This document shows, piece by piece, positions 52,583-63,885 of a stretch of DNA of 64,000 nucleotides. Under the pieces are notes generated by a model. It saw nothing but the letters and a program-made list of their open reading frames with translations. It was not told the origin of the DNA and did no database searches. The first letter of the stretch is position 1; each line of letters starts with the position of its first letter. The DNA is from Pseudonocardia sp. (lineage in GTDB: Bacteria; Actinomycetota; Actinomycetes; Mycobacteriales; Pseudonocardiaceae): NCBI GenBank assembly GCA_029263115.1, contig JAJCYC010000171.1, positions 1 to 64,000 of the forward strand, in the 5' to 3' direction. The position numbers were made by a program, and so were the translations under genes.

Positions 52583-53290
52583 GTGAACCCGAACACCGAC
52601 CCGCCCACCTCACCCATGCCGCCACTGCCCGGGGGGTCACCACCCCGGGGCAGCGCCGAGCGGCCGGCCCGACCGGGCGGCCCGCCGCCGGGCGCACCGT
52701 CCGGCGGGCACCCGGTGCCCACCGGGCACTCCGCTGCGCCGCCCCAGCCGGCGACGACCCCGCCGGGCAACACCGGCATCGCCACGGTGATCCTCATCGG
52801 CGCGGCGGTGGCCGTCGCGCTGGGCGTGTACGGACGGCTGCACGAGGGCACCGGATTCTCGATCAACCTGGCCGGCTTCTCCAGCGGTGCCTACGCCAAG
52901 GCCTGGCTGGCCACACTGGCCGCCGTGCTCGCCGTCGTGCAGGTGCTCTCGGCCATGGTGATGTACGGCAAGGTGCTGACCCACGCGCCATCCTGGATCG
53001 GCGCCGTGCACCGCTGGTCGGGCCGGATCGCGGTGCTCGCCACCGTGCCGGTGGCGATCCACTGCCTGTTCGCGCTGGGTTTCCTGGCAGACACCACCCG
53101 GGTGCTGGTGCACTCGCTGCTCGGCTGCCTGTTCTACGGCGCGTTCGTGGCCAAGATGCTCGCGCTGACCCGGCCGAACCTGCCGGCGAAGGCGCTGCCG
53201 GTACTGGGTGGCATCGTGTTCACCGGGCTGGTGGCACTCTGGCTGACCTCGGCGCAGTGGTTGTTCAGCACCCAGGGCCTGAAATTCTGA
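52583..53290 (+). CDS. DUF6529-like multi-TM membrane protein
   Basis: IATVILIGAAVAVALGVYGRLHEGTG ... KVLTHAPSWIGAVHRWSGRIAVLATVPVAIHCLFALGF; conserved-looking membrane His residues. Confidence 0.72.
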   Translation: MNPNTDPPTSPMPPLPGGSPPRGSAERPARPGGPPPGAPSGGHPVPTGHSAAPPQPATTPPGNTGIATVILIGAAVAVALGVYGRLHEGTGFSINLAGFSSGAYAKAWLATLAAVLAVVQVLSAMVMYGKVLTHAPSWIGAVHRWSGRIAVLATVPVAIHCLFALGFLADTTRVLVHSLLGCLFYGAFVAKMLALTRPNLPAKALPVLGGIVFTGLVALWLTSAQWLFSTQGLKF

Positions 53291-53369
53291 GCGCTCAGAC
53301 CGACCACGCTCCACCCACCACCCCGGCCACCCACCACACCGGCCGTCCACCCGAAGGGACACCGAATCC

Positions 53370-53867
53370 GTGATGCACGACGAGGCAGGCCCGCCGGGCC
53401 GCGGTCCGCTCACCCGGCGCGGCATGCTGGCCGCCGGCGCGGCGGCGACCGCCGCACTTGCCGTCGCCGGCTGCACGACATACACGCCGGGCTCCGGCTC
53501 CGACGCCGAGGAACCCGCCGGGACGGGAGCCTCCGCCGGCGGGGTGCCGGGCTCCGCAGCAGCCGGGGCGGGCGGAACCGACGCGGGGCTCGGCCCGGCC
53601 GCGGACGTCCCGGTCGGCGGCGGCACGGTGTTCAAGGACCGCAAGGTCGTGGTCACCCAGCCGGCCGCCGGGAACTACAAGGCGTTCTCCGCCACCTGCC
53701 CGCACCAGGGCTGCTCGGTCAACGAGGTGGCCGGCGGGACCATCAACTGCCCGTGCCACGGCAGCAAGTTCAACGTGGCGGACGGCTCGGTCGTGGCGGG
53801 GCCAGCGAAGAAGGGGCTCGCGGCCAAGCAGGTCAGCGCCGAGGGTGGCACCCTGCGGGTCAGCTGA
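53370..53867 (+). CDS. Rieske [2Fe-2S] protein with Tat/lipobox N-terminus
   Basis: LTRRGMLAAGAAATAALAVAGC; CPHQGC...CPCHGSKF ligands. Confidence 0.92.
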   Translation: MMHDEAGPPGRGPLTRRGMLAAGAAATAALAVAGCTTYTPGSGSDAEEPAGTGASAGGVPGSAAAGAGGTDAGLGPAADVPVGGGTVFKDRKVVVTQPAAGNYKAFSATCPHQGCSVNEVAGGTINCPCHGSKFNVADGSVVAGPAKKGLAAKQVSAEGGTLRVS

Positions 53868-54588
53868 GCGGCAGCGACACCAACGGGCGCCGGGTGCGCA
53901 GCCGGTAGCCCACCGGCAGGACCAGCCCGGTGGTCGCCGCGACCGCCCGGGCCGCCACCGGCGCGGAGAACTCGATGCGCAGCACCGCCTCCAGGTCCGC
54001 GCGGTCGTCGAAGCGCCACTCGGTGTCGACGGTGCGCGAGGTGAAACCGCGCGCGGCGAAGAACCGCTCCACCCGGTCCGGGTCGTAGCGCGGCAGGTCG
54101 GCGCGCATCCAGTCGCCGTAGGGCGGCCGGGTGAGGTCCAGGTCGACGATCGCGAGCAGCCCGCCGGGCCGCAGCACCCGGTCGGCCTCGGCCAGGCCCG
54201 GTTCGCAACCCGGCCCGAAGAAGTAGGCGGTGCGGGCGTGCACCAGGTCGACGTAGTGGTCCGGCAGCGGCAGCCTTTCCGCGCCGGCGGTCACCACCCG
54301 CACCGTGGCCAGCCCGGCCACCCGGGACCGCGCCCGACGCACCAACGGCGGGTGCGGTTCGACACCGATCACGCTGCGCGCGGTACGGGCGAACATCGGC
54401 AGGTGGAAGCCGTCCCCGCACCCCACGTCCAGCACGTCGAGATCGCGCCAGTCGTTCCAGTCACCAGCCTCCCGCAGCGCCGACCACACCGCGCCATCGA
54501 CGTCTTGGGCCCGGTTCTCCAGCTCGTAGATCTCCGGCCAGTTCCACAGGTTGGGGCTGGGGATCGGCTCCGGGACACCCGGGAACAC
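53860..54588 (-). CDS. Class I SAM-dependent methyltransferase
   Basis: LDVLDVGCGDGFHLPMFARTARSVIGVEP ... VLRPGGLLAIVDLD. Confidence 0.85.
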   Translation of the reverse strand: MFPGVPEPIPSPNLWNWPEIYELENRAQDVDGAVWSALREAGDWNDWRDLDVLDVGCGDGFHLPMFARTARSVIGVEPHPPLVRRARSRVAGLATVRVVTAGAERLPLPDHYVDLVHARTAYFFGPGCEPGLAEADRVLRPGGLLAIVDLDLTRPPYGDWMRADLPRYDPDRVERFFAARGFTSRTVDTEWRFDDRADLEAVLRIEFSAPVAARAVAATTGLVLPVGYRLRTRRPLVSLPLS

Positions 54589-54605
54589 GCCGGTCGATCT
54601 CCCGC

Positions 54606-55457
54606 TCAGCCGACCGGGACGATCAGGCTGAGCACCAGCCAGGACACCAGCGCGGTCGGCAGCATCGAGTCCAGCCGGTCCATCAGGCCACCGTGGCCCG
54701 GCAGCAGCGAACCCATGTCCTTGATCCCGAGGTCCCGCTTCACCAACGACTCGATCAGGTCACCGGCGGTGGCCACCGCGACCAGCAGGGCGCCGAGCGG
54801 CAGGCCCAGCCACCAGGGGCCGTCCAGCAGGAAGTGCACGCACAGCGCGCCGGTCGCCATGCCGGCCACCAACGAGCCGGCGAAGCCTTCCCAGGACTTC
54901 CTCGGGCTGATCGTGGGCGCCATCGGGTGCCGGCCGAAGGTCACCCCGACGGCGTAACCCCCCACATCGGAGGCCACCACGCAGAGCATCCAGGTCATCA
55001 CCCGGCCCACGCCGTCGGCCGGCACCACCAACATCGTCGAGAACGCGGCGAAGAACGGCACGAAGACGGCAACGAACAGCGACGCCGAGACGTCGCGCAG
55101 GTAGCTCTCCGGGCCGGCCCGCATCCGCCACAGCAGGCTGACCAGCGCGGTGACCGCGAACCCGGCCAGCAGGCCGGTGGTCCCGTACGGCCAGGCCAGC
55201 CAGATCATCGCCTGGCCGCCGAGCAGCACGGGCAGCACCGCGACCCGGATCCCACCGTCCCGGTGCAACGCGCCGCACAACTCCCAGGTGGCCACCGCGA
55301 TCGAGACCGCCACCAACGCGATGAACCACTGCCGGACCAGCAGCAGGCTGCCGAAGATCAGCACCCCCAGACCCACCCCGACCAGGACGGCCGCGCGCAG
55401 GTCGCGACCCAGCCGCGAGGACCGCGGCCGGCCGGTATCGGCCGTCGCCTCACTCAC
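54606..55457 (-). CDS. cdsA: Phosphatidate cytidylyltransferase
   Basis: SPRKSWEGFAGSLVAGMATGAL ... GDLIESLVKRDLGIKDMGSLLPGHGGLMDRLDSML. Confidence 0.96.
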   Translation of the reverse strand: MSEATADTGRPRSSRLGRDLRAAVLVGVGLGVLIFGSLLLVRQWFIALVAVSIAVATWELCGALHRDGGIRVAVLPVLLGGQAMIWLAWPYGTTGLLAGFAVTALVSLLWRMRAGPESYLRDVSASLFVAVFVPFFAAFSTMLVVPADGVGRVMTWMLCVVASDVGGYAVGVTFGRHPMAPTISPRKSWEGFAGSLVAGMATGALCVHFLLDGPWWLGLPLGALLVAVATAGDLIESLVKRDLGIKDMGSLLPGHGGLMDRLDSMLPTALVSWLVLSLIVPVG

Positions 55458-55529
55458 GGCTGTTCGCCGTCATCACCCGTCGGACCCGCTCACCGGATCG
55501 CCGCGGCCGTCGTCGCGCTCGCACGCCGT

Positions 55530-56087
55530 TCACACCTCGAGCAGGTCGGCTTCCTTGTTCTTCACCAGTTCGTCGACCTGGCTGATGTAGCGATCCGTGG
55601 TGTCCTGCAGTTCCTTCTCGGCGCGGGCCACCTCGTCCTTGCCCGCCTCGCCGTCCTTCTCTATCCGGTGCAGCTCGTCCATGGCCTTGCGGCGGACGGC
55701 GCGAATGGACACCCGGCCCTCCTCGCCCTTGTGCCGGGCCACCTTCACCAGGTCGCGACGGCGCTCCTCGGACAGCTGGGGGATCAGCACCCGGATGATC
55801 GTGCCGTCGTTGCTCGGGTTCACCCCGAGGTCGGAGTCGCGGATGGCCTTCTCCATCGCCTTCAACTGGCTGACGTCGTAGGGTTTGATCACCGCCATCC
55901 GAGCCTCCGGCACGGACACCGAGGCCAGCTGCTGCAACGGCGTGAACGCCCCGTAGTAGTCGACCACGATGCGCGAGAACATGGCCGGGCTCGCCCGGCC
56001 GGTACGGACCGAGCCGAGGTCCTCCCGGGTGACCGCGACGGCCTTCTCCATCTTCTCTTCGGCCTCGAAGAGCGTCTCGTCGATCAC
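55530..56087 (-). CDS. frr: Ribosome recycling factor
   Basis: [46 protein letters not shown]. Confidence 0.98.
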   Translation of the reverse strand: MIDETLFEAEEKMEKAVAVTREDLGSVRTGRASPAMFSRIVVDYYGAFTPLQQLASVSVPEARMAVIKPYDVSQLKAMEKAIRDSDLGVNPSNDGTIIRVLIPQLSEERRRDLVKVARHKGEEGRVSIRAVRRKAMDELHRIEKDGEAGKDEVARAEKELQDTTDRYISQVDELVKNKEADLLEV

Positions 56088-56146
56088 GGCTGCTCCAGTG
56101 CTGGTGGTGTCGTGGTTCGGTCGGCGCTCCCGGCTGCCACCACGGG

Positions 56147-56911
56147 CTAGCTCTCGGGCGTGCTGACCAGCGTGCCGATCCTCTCACCCCGCACCGCCCG
56201 GGCGATGTTGCCCTCGGTCAACAGGTTGAACACGATGATCGGCATCCGGTTGTCCATACAGAGGCTGAACGCGGTCGCGTCGGCCACCTTGAGCCCGCGC
56301 TCGAGCACCTCGCGGTGGGTGATCTCGTGGAACATCTCAGCGCCGGGGTCGGTCTTGGGGTCGGCGGTGTACACCCCGTCGACCCCCTTGCCCATCAGCA
56401 GCGCCTCGCAGCCGGTCTCCAGGGCACGCTGGGCCCCGGCGGTGTCGGTGGAGAAGTAGGGCATGCCCACACCCGCGCCGAAGATCACCACCCGACCCTT
56501 CTCCAGGTGGCGCTGCGCGCGGCGCGGGATGTAGGGCTCGGCGACCTGACCCATGGTGATCGCGGTCTGTACCCGGGTGTCGATGCCGTGCTCCCGCTCC
56601 AGGAAGTCCTGCAGCGCCAGGCAGTTCATCACCGTGCCCAGCATGGCCATGTAGTCCGCCCGGGAGCGTTCCATGCCGCCCTTGGTGAGTTCGGCGCCGC
56701 GGAAGAAGTTGCCGCCGCCGATGACCACACAGACCTGGACACCGCCGGCCACCACGTCCGCGATCTGGCGCGCGATGGCCTGCACCACGATCGGGTCGAC
56801 CCCGACCGCGCCACCGCCGAACATCTCCCCGCCGAGCTTGAGCATGACGCGGCGGTAGCCACCGGAACGTTCGGGGCTACCGCCGTCGGCTCCGACGACC
56901 GGATCGGTCAC
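56147..56911 (-). CDS. pyrH: UMP kinase
   Basis: [14 protein letters not shown] ... [13 protein letters not shown] ... [17 protein letters not shown]. Confidence 0.98.
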   Translation of the reverse strand: MTDPVVGADGGSPERSGGYRRVMLKLGGEMFGGGAVGVDPIVVQAIARQIADVVAGGVQVCVVIGGGNFFRGAELTKGGMERSRADYMAMLGTVMNCLALQDFLEREHGIDTRVQTAITMGQVAEPYIPRRAQRHLEKGRVVIFGAGVGMPYFSTDTAGAQRALETGCEALLMGKGVDGVYTADPKTDPGAEMFHEITHREVLERGLKVADATAFSLCMDNRMPIIVFNLLTEGNIARAVRGERIGTLVSTPES

Positions 56912-56947
56912 TGCCGGGTCGCCTCTCGTCGATCGAGACCGGGCACC

Positions 56948-57784
56948 TCAGGCCTGGCCGACCTCGAAGCGGGCGAACCGGGTGATGGTGACGCCGGCCT
57001 CGGCCAGCACCGCCTTGACCGTCTTCTTGGTGTCCTGCACCGAGGCCTGCTCAAGCAGGGCGACATCCTTGAAGAAGCCGTTCACCCGGCCTTCGATGAT
57101 CTTCGGCAGGGCCTGCTCGGGCTTGCCCTCCTCGCGGGCGGTGGCCTCGGCGATGCGCCGCTCCCCGGCGACCACGTCCTCCGGGACGTCGTCGCGGCTG
57201 ATGTAGCGGGGCCGGGCCGCGGCGATGTGCATTGCGATGGCGCGGGCCGTCTCGGCGGCAGTGTCACCCTCGCCCTCGTAGGACACCAGGATGCCGATCG
57301 CCGGCGGCAGGTCGGTGGCCCGACGGTGCAGGTAGCTGGCGACCGGACCGTCGAACCGCGCGTAGCGGCGCAGCTGCAGCTTCTCCCCGATCCGGGCCGA
57401 GAGCGCGGCGATCGCATCCTCGACGGTCCCGCTGTCCAGGGCGGCGGTGCGCAGCTCGTCGGTGTCGGCGGCGCCGCTGGCGGTGGCCGCCGCGAGGACC
57501 TTGTCGGCCAGGTTCGTGAAGTCGTCGCTCTTGGCCACGAAGTCGGTCTCGCAGTTCAGCTCGACCATCACTCCGCCGGACCCGGCGCCGGAGCCCACCA
57601 CGAGGCCGGCGGCGGTGGCCCGCTCGGCCCGCTTGCCGACGTCCTTGGCGCCCTTGATCCGCAGAACCTCGACGGCCTTGTCCAGGTCGCCGTCGGTCTC
57701 CTCGAGTGCCTTCTTGCAGTCCATCATCCCGGAGCCGGTGAGCTCGCGGAGCCGCTTGACATCGGCGGCCGTGTAGTTCGCCAT
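56948..57784 (-). CDS. tsf: Elongation factor Ts
   Basis: [42 protein letters not shown]. Confidence 0.98.
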   Translation of the reverse strand: MANYTAADVKRLRELTGSGMMDCKKALEETDGDLDKAVEVLRIKGAKDVGKRAERATAAGLVVGSGAGSGGVMVELNCETDFVAKSDDFTNLADKVLAAATASGAADTDELRTAALDSGTVEDAIAALSARIGEKLQLRRYARFDGPVASYLHRRATDLPPAIGILVSYEGEGDTAAETARAIAMHIAAARPRYISRDDVPEDVVAGERRIAEATAREEGKPEQALPKIIEGRVNGFFKDVALLEQASVQDTKKTVKAVLAEAGVTITRFARFEVGQA

Positions 57785-58770
57785 GGTGGTGTGCGTCCGT
57801 CCTTGATCTGTGAGTGCCTGATCCAGGCAGGGTGGTGCGGCGCCGGGGCGGCCGCACCGGCGGCCCGGCCCCGTGGCAACACCGCGGTCTGCGGGGTGGC
57901 GGTGCTGGTGCTGGCCGGGACGGCGACCGCGCTGACCGGGGTGGCCACCGCGGCTTCGGCGCCCTCCAGCGTCGCGCCGTCGGACCCACCGGCGAGCAGC
58001 TCCTGCTCCCACTCGGCCAACGGCTCGTTGGTGGCGGGACCGGCGTCCGGCTTGTCGTCGCCGTCGGCACCGCGGCTACGGGCCGAGCGGGCCATCAGAC
58101 CGTCGGCCGCGGCCCGGGCGATCACCTTGGTCAGCAGTGCGGCGGAACGGATCGCGTCGTCGTTGCCCGGGATCGGGTAGTCGACCTCGTCGGGGTCGCA
58201 GTTGGTGTCGAGGATCGCCACCACCGGGATGTTCAGCTTGCGAGCCTCGCCGACGGCGATGTGCTCCTTCTTGGTGTCGACGATCCACACCGCGCTGGGC
58301 ACCTTGGCCATGTCCCGGATGCCGCCGAGGGTGCGCTCGAGCTTGTCCTTCTCCCGGGTGAGCATGAGGATCTCCTTCTTGGTGCGACCCTCGAACCCCC
58401 CGCCCTGCTCCATCGACTCCAGCTCCTTGAGCCGCTGCAGCCGCTTGTGCACGGTCTGGAAGTTGGTGAGCATGCCGCCCAGCCAGCGCTGGTTCACGTA
58501 GGGCATGTTGACCCGCTGCGCCTCGTCGGCGATGGCCTCCTGGGCCTGCTTCTTGGTGCCGATGAACATCACCGTGCCGCCGTGCGCCACGGTCTCCCGG
58601 ACGAACTCGTACGCCCGGTCGATGTAGGACAGCGTCTGCTGCAGGTCGATGATGTAGATGCCGTTGCGCTCGGTGAAGATGTAGCGCTTCATCTTGGGGT
58701 TCCAGCGTCGGGTCTGATGCCCGAAGTGCACGCCGGAATCCAGCAGTTGTTTCATGGTGACGACGGCCAT
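57724..58770 (-). CDS. rpsB: 30S ribosomal protein S2, C-terminally extended into tsf
   Basis: [46 protein letters not shown]; no stop before the tsf ATG. Confidence 0.95.
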   Translation of the reverse strand: MAVVTMKQLLDSGVHFGHQTRRWNPKMKRYIFTERNGIYIIDLQQTLSYIDRAYEFVRETVAHGGTVMFIGTKKQAQEAIADEAQRVNMPYVNQRWLGGMLTNFQTVHKRLQRLKELESMEQGGGFEGRTKKEILMLTREKDKLERTLGGIRDMAKVPSAVWIVDTKKEHIAVGEARKLNIPVVAILDTNCDPDEVDYPIPGNDDAIRSAALLTKVIARAAADGLMARSARSRGADGDDKPDAGPATNEPLAEWEQELLAGGSDGATLEGAEAAVATPVSAVAVPASTSTATPQTAVLPRGRAAGAAAPAPHHPAWIRHSQIKDGRTPPWRTTRPPMSSGSASSPAPG

Positions 58771-59130
58771 GGCCTGTCCTCGACCTCTTCCGTATAGGCA
58801 CCCGGTGCGAGAATCCGCGTCGGGTGCGAGCGGTTGTGCCACGACACCGGGGTCGATGTCGCCCTGGCGCCACGCCGCCGCCCGTTCCCCGACTCACCTG
58901 CCGTCGGGACCGCTCGGGCGCCGCCCCGCTCGCCCCCGGCCGAGACCGGAGACCCCGCAGATACGTGGACGCGCGAAGTCACCCCGTGAGACACGAGGCG
59001 CGGGGTCGAGTGTACGCCCTGACCTGCGGCCGACCTCCGCCGGGCGGGTAGTGGTGCACATCGGCGACGACGGTGCACAGTCGCCGGTCTGGTCGCTCCC
59101 GGACCGGCCGCGAGGCGCGAGGCTGGCAGG

Positions 59131-59706
59131 GTGCGCGGAGATCGAACGGTTCGGGTGCCGATCGTGGCGGTGGGGCTGGTCGCCGTGCTGGTCACCGGCG
59201 CCCTGTTCGGCCCGGGTCCCGACGCCGAACGGGGCCTTCCGGCCACCCTGGTGACCGGCCCGGTGGCTCCCCGCCCGGCGCCGGCCCGCGCCTTCGGCTG
59301 GCCGTTGCGGCCCGTACCTGCGGTGAGCCGCCCGTTCCAACCGCCGTCCCGGCCCTACGGCCCCGGCCACCGGGGTGCGGACCTGGTCGGCACATCCGGG
59401 CAACCGGTGCTCGCCGCCGGAGACGGGACCGTCGTGCACGCCGGTCCGTTGGCCGGTCGAGGGGTGGTGTCGGTCGAGCATCGGGGCGGCCTGCGCACGA
59501 CCTACGAACCGGTGCGCACGTCGGTGACGCCCGGTCGGACGGTGCGGAGGGGCGAACCGTTGGGTGTCCTGGACGGCGGCCACCCGGGCTGCCCGGCGAC
59601 CGCATGCCTGCACTGGGGGCTACGCCGCGACGGCGGGTACCTCGACCCGCTCGTGCTCGTCCGGCCGGGCCGGGTGCGCCTGCTGCCCTGGTCCCGCGAC
59701 CCGTGA
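59131..59706 (+). CDS. M23 family metallopeptidase
   Basis: FGWPLRPVPAVSRPFQPPSRPYGPGHRGADLVGTSGQPVLAAGDGTVVHAG ... CLHWGLR. Confidence 0.9.
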   Translation: MRGDRTVRVPIVAVGLVAVLVTGALFGPGPDAERGLPATLVTGPVAPRPAPARAFGWPLRPVPAVSRPFQPPSRPYGPGHRGADLVGTSGQPVLAAGDGTVVHAGPLAGRGVVSVEHRGGLRTTYEPVRTSVTPGRTVRRGEPLGVLDGGHPGCPATACLHWGLRRDGGYLDPLVLVRPGRVRLLPWSRDP

Positions 59707-59773
59707 CGGCCCGGGAGGCCACACCGGTCGCCCGGGTGACCGCCGGGCCGTCGACCGCGCCGTCCGCCGCCGC

Positions 59774-60718
59774 TCAGGCCCGGGGGTGCGCCTGTTCGTG
59801 GATCGACCTGAGCCGCTCGACCGTGACGTGGGTGTAGAGCTGGGTGGTGGCCAGGGTGGCGTGCCCGAGCAACTCCTGGACGCTGCGCAGGTCGGCCCCG
59901 CCGACCAGCAGGTGGGTGGCGGCGCTGTGCCGCAGCCCGTGCGGCGACAGCACCGGCGCCCCGGGCACCGCGGCGGACGCGGCGTTGACCACGCCGCGCG
60001 CGATCCGCGGGTCGAGCCGGCCACCGCGCTCACCGAGCAGCAACGCCGGCGGGCCGCCCGCCCGGGCCAGCGCAGCCCGCCCCGAGGCCAGCCAGCGGCT
60101 CAGTGCCCGCTCGGCCGGCTGGCCGTAGACCACCGTGCGCTCCCGCGCGCCCTTGCCCAACACCCGCAACGTGCGCCGCCCGGGCTGCACGTCGTCGACG
60201 TCCAGCCCGCACAGCTCCGACACCCGGATCCCGGTGGCGTAGAGCAGTTCGAGCACCAGGAGGTCGCGCAGGGCGACCGGATCGTTCTCCTCGGCGCCGG
60301 TGGTGGCGGCGGTGAGCAGCGCGTCGGCCTGGCCGGGGCTGAGCACCGCCGGCAGGGTGCGGTGCGGCCTCGGCGCGACCAGCCGGGCACCCGGGTCGGA
60401 TGCCAGCCGCCCGGTGCGGGCCGCCCAGGCGGTGAACACCCTGGCCGAGGACGCGCGGCGGGCCAGGGTGGCCCGGCTCGCCCCGGCGGAGCGCTGGGAG
60501 GCCAGCCAGCGCCGCAGGACGGACAGGTCGAGTACCTCCAGCCGGTCGCTGCGGGTGGCCAGCACGCGGAGCAATCCGTCGAGGTCACCGAGGTAGGCAC
60601 GGATCGTGTGCGCCGACATCGAGCGCTCCAGACCGAGGTGGCGGGCGAAGGCCTCCGCCGCGTCGACCAGCGCCGCCGGCAACGGCGGGTCCGACCCGCT
60701 GTCCGCCGTGTCCGCCAT
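59774..60718 (-). CDS. xerC: Tyrosine recombinase XerC
   Basis: [20 protein letters not shown] ... [42 protein letters not shown]. Confidence 0.96.
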   Translation of the reverse strand: MADTADSGSDPPLPAALVDAAEAFARHLGLERSMSAHTIRAYLGDLDGLLRVLATRSDRLEVLDLSVLRRWLASQRSAGASRATLARRASSARVFTAWAARTGRLASDPGARLVAPRPHRTLPAVLSPGQADALLTAATTGAEENDPVALRDLLVLELLYATGIRVSELCGLDVDDVQPGRRTLRVLGKGARERTVVYGQPAERALSRWLASGRAALARAGGPPALLLGERGGRLDPRIARGVVNAASAAVPGAPVLSPHGLRHSAATHLLVGGADLRSVQELLGHATLATTQLYTHVTVERLRSIHEQAHPRA

Positions 60719-60774
60719 GCCGCGACGGTGCGCGACCGGGAGGTCTCCGTCAAGGACCGCCACGCCGCAACCGT

Positions 60775-61920
60775 TCACCTACGGTCGCACGCGGATGCCC
60801 GCCGCCACCCGGCACCGACGTCCTCGACCAGGCCCAGCCGGGCGAGCTCGGGCAGCACCGCCCGGACCAGATCCACCGGCAGCCCCGATTCCACCGACAG
60901 CACTCCCACCTCCCGGGCATCCCGCCACGGCAGCGCCTCGTGCACCCGCAGCGCGACGGCGCTCAGCCGATCGGTGGGCCGCGGCGCCGGCATGCCGGGC
61001 AACGGCAGGGACAGGTCCGTGCCGATCCGCCCGATGGCCTCCACCACCTCCTCGGCCCGGGTGACCGCGATGGTCCCCGGCTCGCGCAGCAGCCGGTGGC
61101 AGCCGACCGACATGGCAGAGGTGACCGGACCCGGCACCGCCATCACCGGGCGGCCGAGCAGCTCCGCGTCCGAGGCGGTGCGCCGGGCCCCGCTGCGCCA
61201 GCCCGCCTCCACCACCACGGTGCCCGCCGCCAGTGCCGCGATGATCCGGTTGCGGACCAGGAACCGGTGCCGGCCCGGTACCGAACCGGGCGGGTACTCG
61301 CTGACCACCAGGCCTTGCTCGGCGATGTGCGCGAGCAGCCGGGCATGACCCGCCGGATAGGGTCGGTCCAGGCCGCCGGCCAGCACCGCGACCGTGACTC
61401 CCGACGCCGCCAGCGTGCCCCGATGCGCCGCGCCGTCGATGCCGTGGGCGGCACCGGAGACGACCGTGCACCCGAGCCCGGCGACGCCGTGGGCCAGGTC
61501 GGCGGCGACGTGGCTGCCGTATCCGGTGGCCGCCCGGGCGCCGACGATCGCCACCGAGCGCTCGGTGGCCCGGGCCAACCGCACCGGACCACGCACCCAG
61601 AGCGCGACCGGGGCGGCCAGATGGGGCTGACCGGAGAGGGCGCAGGCCCGGAACGCCTCGGTGGGCCAGTCGTCGTCCTCCGGGACGAGCAACCGCGCGC
61701 CGAACCCCTCCGCGGCCCGCAGATCGGGCTCGGTCCGGTCCACCCCCCGCCTGGCCCGGGTGAGGGCCGCGACCGGTCCCGGTACCTCGCCGCACCGGAC
61801 CAGTTCCGCAGCCTCGACCGGGCCGAACCGCTCGACGAAGCTCACCAACGCCTCGGCCGGCGGCTCGGCGACCCGGGACAGGTAGGCACGGGCCGCCCGC
61901 ACCTCATCAGGAACGCTCAT
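60775..61920 (-). CDS. dprA: DNA-processing protein DprA
   Basis: [63 protein letters not shown]. Confidence 0.96.
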   Translation of the reverse strand: MSVPDEVRAARAYLSRVAEPPAEALVSFVERFGPVEAAELVRCGEVPGPVAALTRARRGVDRTEPDLRAAEGFGARLLVPEDDDWPTEAFRACALSGQPHLAAPVALWVRGPVRLARATERSVAIVGARAATGYGSHVAADLAHGVAGLGCTVVSGAAHGIDGAAHRGTLAASGVTVAVLAGGLDRPYPAGHARLLAHIAEQGLVVSEYPPGSVPGRHRFLVRNRIIAALAAGTVVVEAGWRSGARRTASDAELLGRPVMAVPGPVTSAMSVGCHRLLREPGTIAVTRAEEVVEAIGRIGTDLSLPLPGMPAPRPTDRLSAVALRVHEALPWRDAREVGVLSVESGLPVDLVRAVLPELARLGLVEDVGAGWRRASACDRR

Positions 61921-63428
61921 GCCGCCCGTTGCTCCTTGAACCCGATCGCCGTCTCGATCATGCCCTGGTCCGGGTGGTCACAGCCGGCCAGATCCGAGAG
62001 CGTCCACGCCACCCGCAGCGCCCGATCTGCCCCTCGCGCGGTCAGCTGCCCGCGCTGCAGTGCGTGGTCGAGCGGGAGCACGACCTCGCGGGGCAGCCGG
62101 AACTGGCTGCGCAGCACCGGTCCGGGTACCTCGGAGTTGGTCCGCCACCCGCGCTCGGACCACCGGCACGCGGCCGCCGCCCGCGCGGCCAGCACCCGCG
62201 CCCGGACCGAGGAGCTGGACTCGCCCGGCTCCAGATCGACGTCCGAGAGCGCCAGCAGCGGCTCCAGGGTGGACCGCACGTCGACCCGGTCCAGCAACGG
62301 CCCGGACAGCCGGCCGAAGTAACGCCGGCGGACGCTCGGCGGGCAGGTGCAGTCGCGCTCGCGCGCCGGAGCGCACGGACACGGGTTGGCGGCGAGCACC
62401 AGCTGGAACCGCGCCGGGTAGCGCACCGACCCGTCCGCCCTGGCCAGGCGGACCTCGCCGTCCTCCAGCGGGGTGCGCAGGGACTCCAGCAGGTGTGGGC
62501 CCCACTCCGGCGCCTCGTCGATGAACAGCACCCCCCGGTGCGCGAGGGACACCGCGCCCGGCCGGGCCAGCCCGCTCCCGCCGCCGACCAGGGCGGCCAC
62601 CGAGCTGGAGTGGTGCGGGGCCACGAACGGCGCGGTAGTGGACAGCGGACCACTGACCGGCAGCCGGCCGGCGACCGACCGGATCGCGGCGAGTTGCAGC
62701 GCGTCGTCGGCCCGCAGCTCCGGCAGCAGGCCGACCAGCCGCTGGGCCAGCATCGTCTTGCCGGTGCCCGGCGGGCCGACGAGCATCAGGTGGTGCCCTC
62801 CCGCGGCGGCCACCTCCAGCGCCAGGCGGGCCCCGGGCTGGCCCACCACGTCGGCGAGGTCCGGCGGCTGCGCGGACCCGGCGGCGACCACCGACCCTGG
62901 CCGGGCGAGTTGTCGCTCCCCGGCGAGCCAGCCCAGCACCTCGTTGAGCCGGGCCGCCCCGAACACCTCCAGATCCTCGACCAGCGACGCCTCCGACAAG
63001 GTCGAGGCCGGCACCACCACCCGGCGTGCGCCACTTCGCCGCGCCGCCAGCAGGCAGGGCAGTACACCGCGCACGGCGCGCAGCCGACCGTCCAGCGCGA
63101 GCTCGCCGATCAGCACGGTGCCCTCGAGCTCGCGCTGCGCGACCACCCCCGAGGCGGCGAGTACCGCGCACGCCAGGGCGAGGTCGAAATGGGACCCGGC
63201 CTTCTTCAGCGTGGCCGGGGACAGCGCGAAGGTGATCCGCCGGTTGGGCCAACTACGCCCGGAGTTGACCACGGCGGCACGCACCCGGTCCTTGGACTCG
63301 TGCAGCGCCGCGTCCGGCAGGCCGACCAGATGCACCCCGGGCAACCCGGTACCGATGTCGGACTCGATCTCCACCAGTCGGCCGTCGACGCCGTACAGCG
63401 CGACCGACCAGGCCCTGGCCAGCGGCAT
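61917..63428 (-). CDS. comM: YifB/ComM family Mg-chelatase-like AAA ATPase
   Basis: LPGVHLVGLPDAALHESKDRVRAAVVNSG ... LMLVGPPGTGKTMLAQRL ... FIDEAPEW. Confidence 0.96.
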   Translation of the reverse strand: MPLARAWSVALYGVDGRLVEIESDIGTGLPGVHLVGLPDAALHESKDRVRAAVVNSGRSWPNRRITFALSPATLKKAGSHFDLALACAVLAASGVVAQRELEGTVLIGELALDGRLRAVRGVLPCLLAARRSGARRVVVPASTLSEASLVEDLEVFGAARLNEVLGWLAGERQLARPGSVVAAGSAQPPDLADVVGQPGARLALEVAAAGGHHLMLVGPPGTGKTMLAQRLVGLLPELRADDALQLAAIRSVAGRLPVSGPLSTTAPFVAPHHSSSVAALVGGGSGLARPGAVSLAHRGVLFIDEAPEWGPHLLESLRTPLEDGEVRLARADGSVRYPARFQLVLAANPCPCAPARERDCTCPPSVRRRYFGRLSGPLLDRVDVRSTLEPLLALSDVDLEPGESSSSVRARVLAARAAAACRWSERGWRTNSEVPGPVLRSQFRLPREVVLPLDHALQRGQLTARGADRALRVAWTLSDLAGCDHPDQGMIETAIGFKEQRAA

Positions 63429-63808
63429 CAGAACGCCGCTTCGTAGTGCTCGACGGTGACCTGGCCGCCCGGCGGGGCCAACACCGCGATCACATCGAAC
63501 CGGACCTCGCACCACCGCACCCGATGGTTGGTCAGCCAGACCTGGGTCACCCGCCGGACCCGGGCCGCCTTCTGCCGGGTGACCGACTCGGCGGGCTCAC
63601 CGAACCCGGTGCCCGACCGCGTCTTGACCTCGCAGACCACCAGGCGCTCGGAGTCGGTGGCCACCACGTCGATCTCGCCGTGCCGGCAGCGCCAGTTGCG
63701 GGAGAGCACCACCAGGCCGGCGGTGCGCAGGTAGTCGACCGCCAGGTCCTCGCCGTGCCGGCCCAACTCGTCCTTGTATGCCACCCGGACACCGTGCCCC
63801 CTGGGCAC
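63428..63808 (-). CDS. YraN family (UPF0102) nuclease-like protein
   Basis: LGRHGEDLAVDYLRTAGLVVLSRNWRCRHGEIDVVATDSERLVVCEVKTRSG. Confidence 0.93.
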   Translation of the reverse strand: MPRGHGVRVAYKDELGRHGEDLAVDYLRTAGLVVLSRNWRCRHGEIDVVATDSERLVVCEVKTRSGTGFGEPAESVTRQKAARVRRVTQVWLTNHRVRWCEVRFDVIAVLAPPGGQVTVEHYEAAF

Positions 63809-63885
63809 CCGCCTGCACCATCGGCACGGCGCCGGCTGTGGACTACACCCCGGGATGTGGACAACTCCGCGGCCCGAGGGCGGCG

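Noticed and set aside
59774-60718. Tyrosine recombinase as evidence of an integrated element
   Set aside because: It fits housekeeping XerC in conserved gene context between M23 peptidase and dprA; no att repeats or phage genes seen
61917-63428. ComM/DprA as part of a specialised defence island
   Set aside because: dprA–comM–yraN–DUF2469 is an ordinary conserved actinobacterial block
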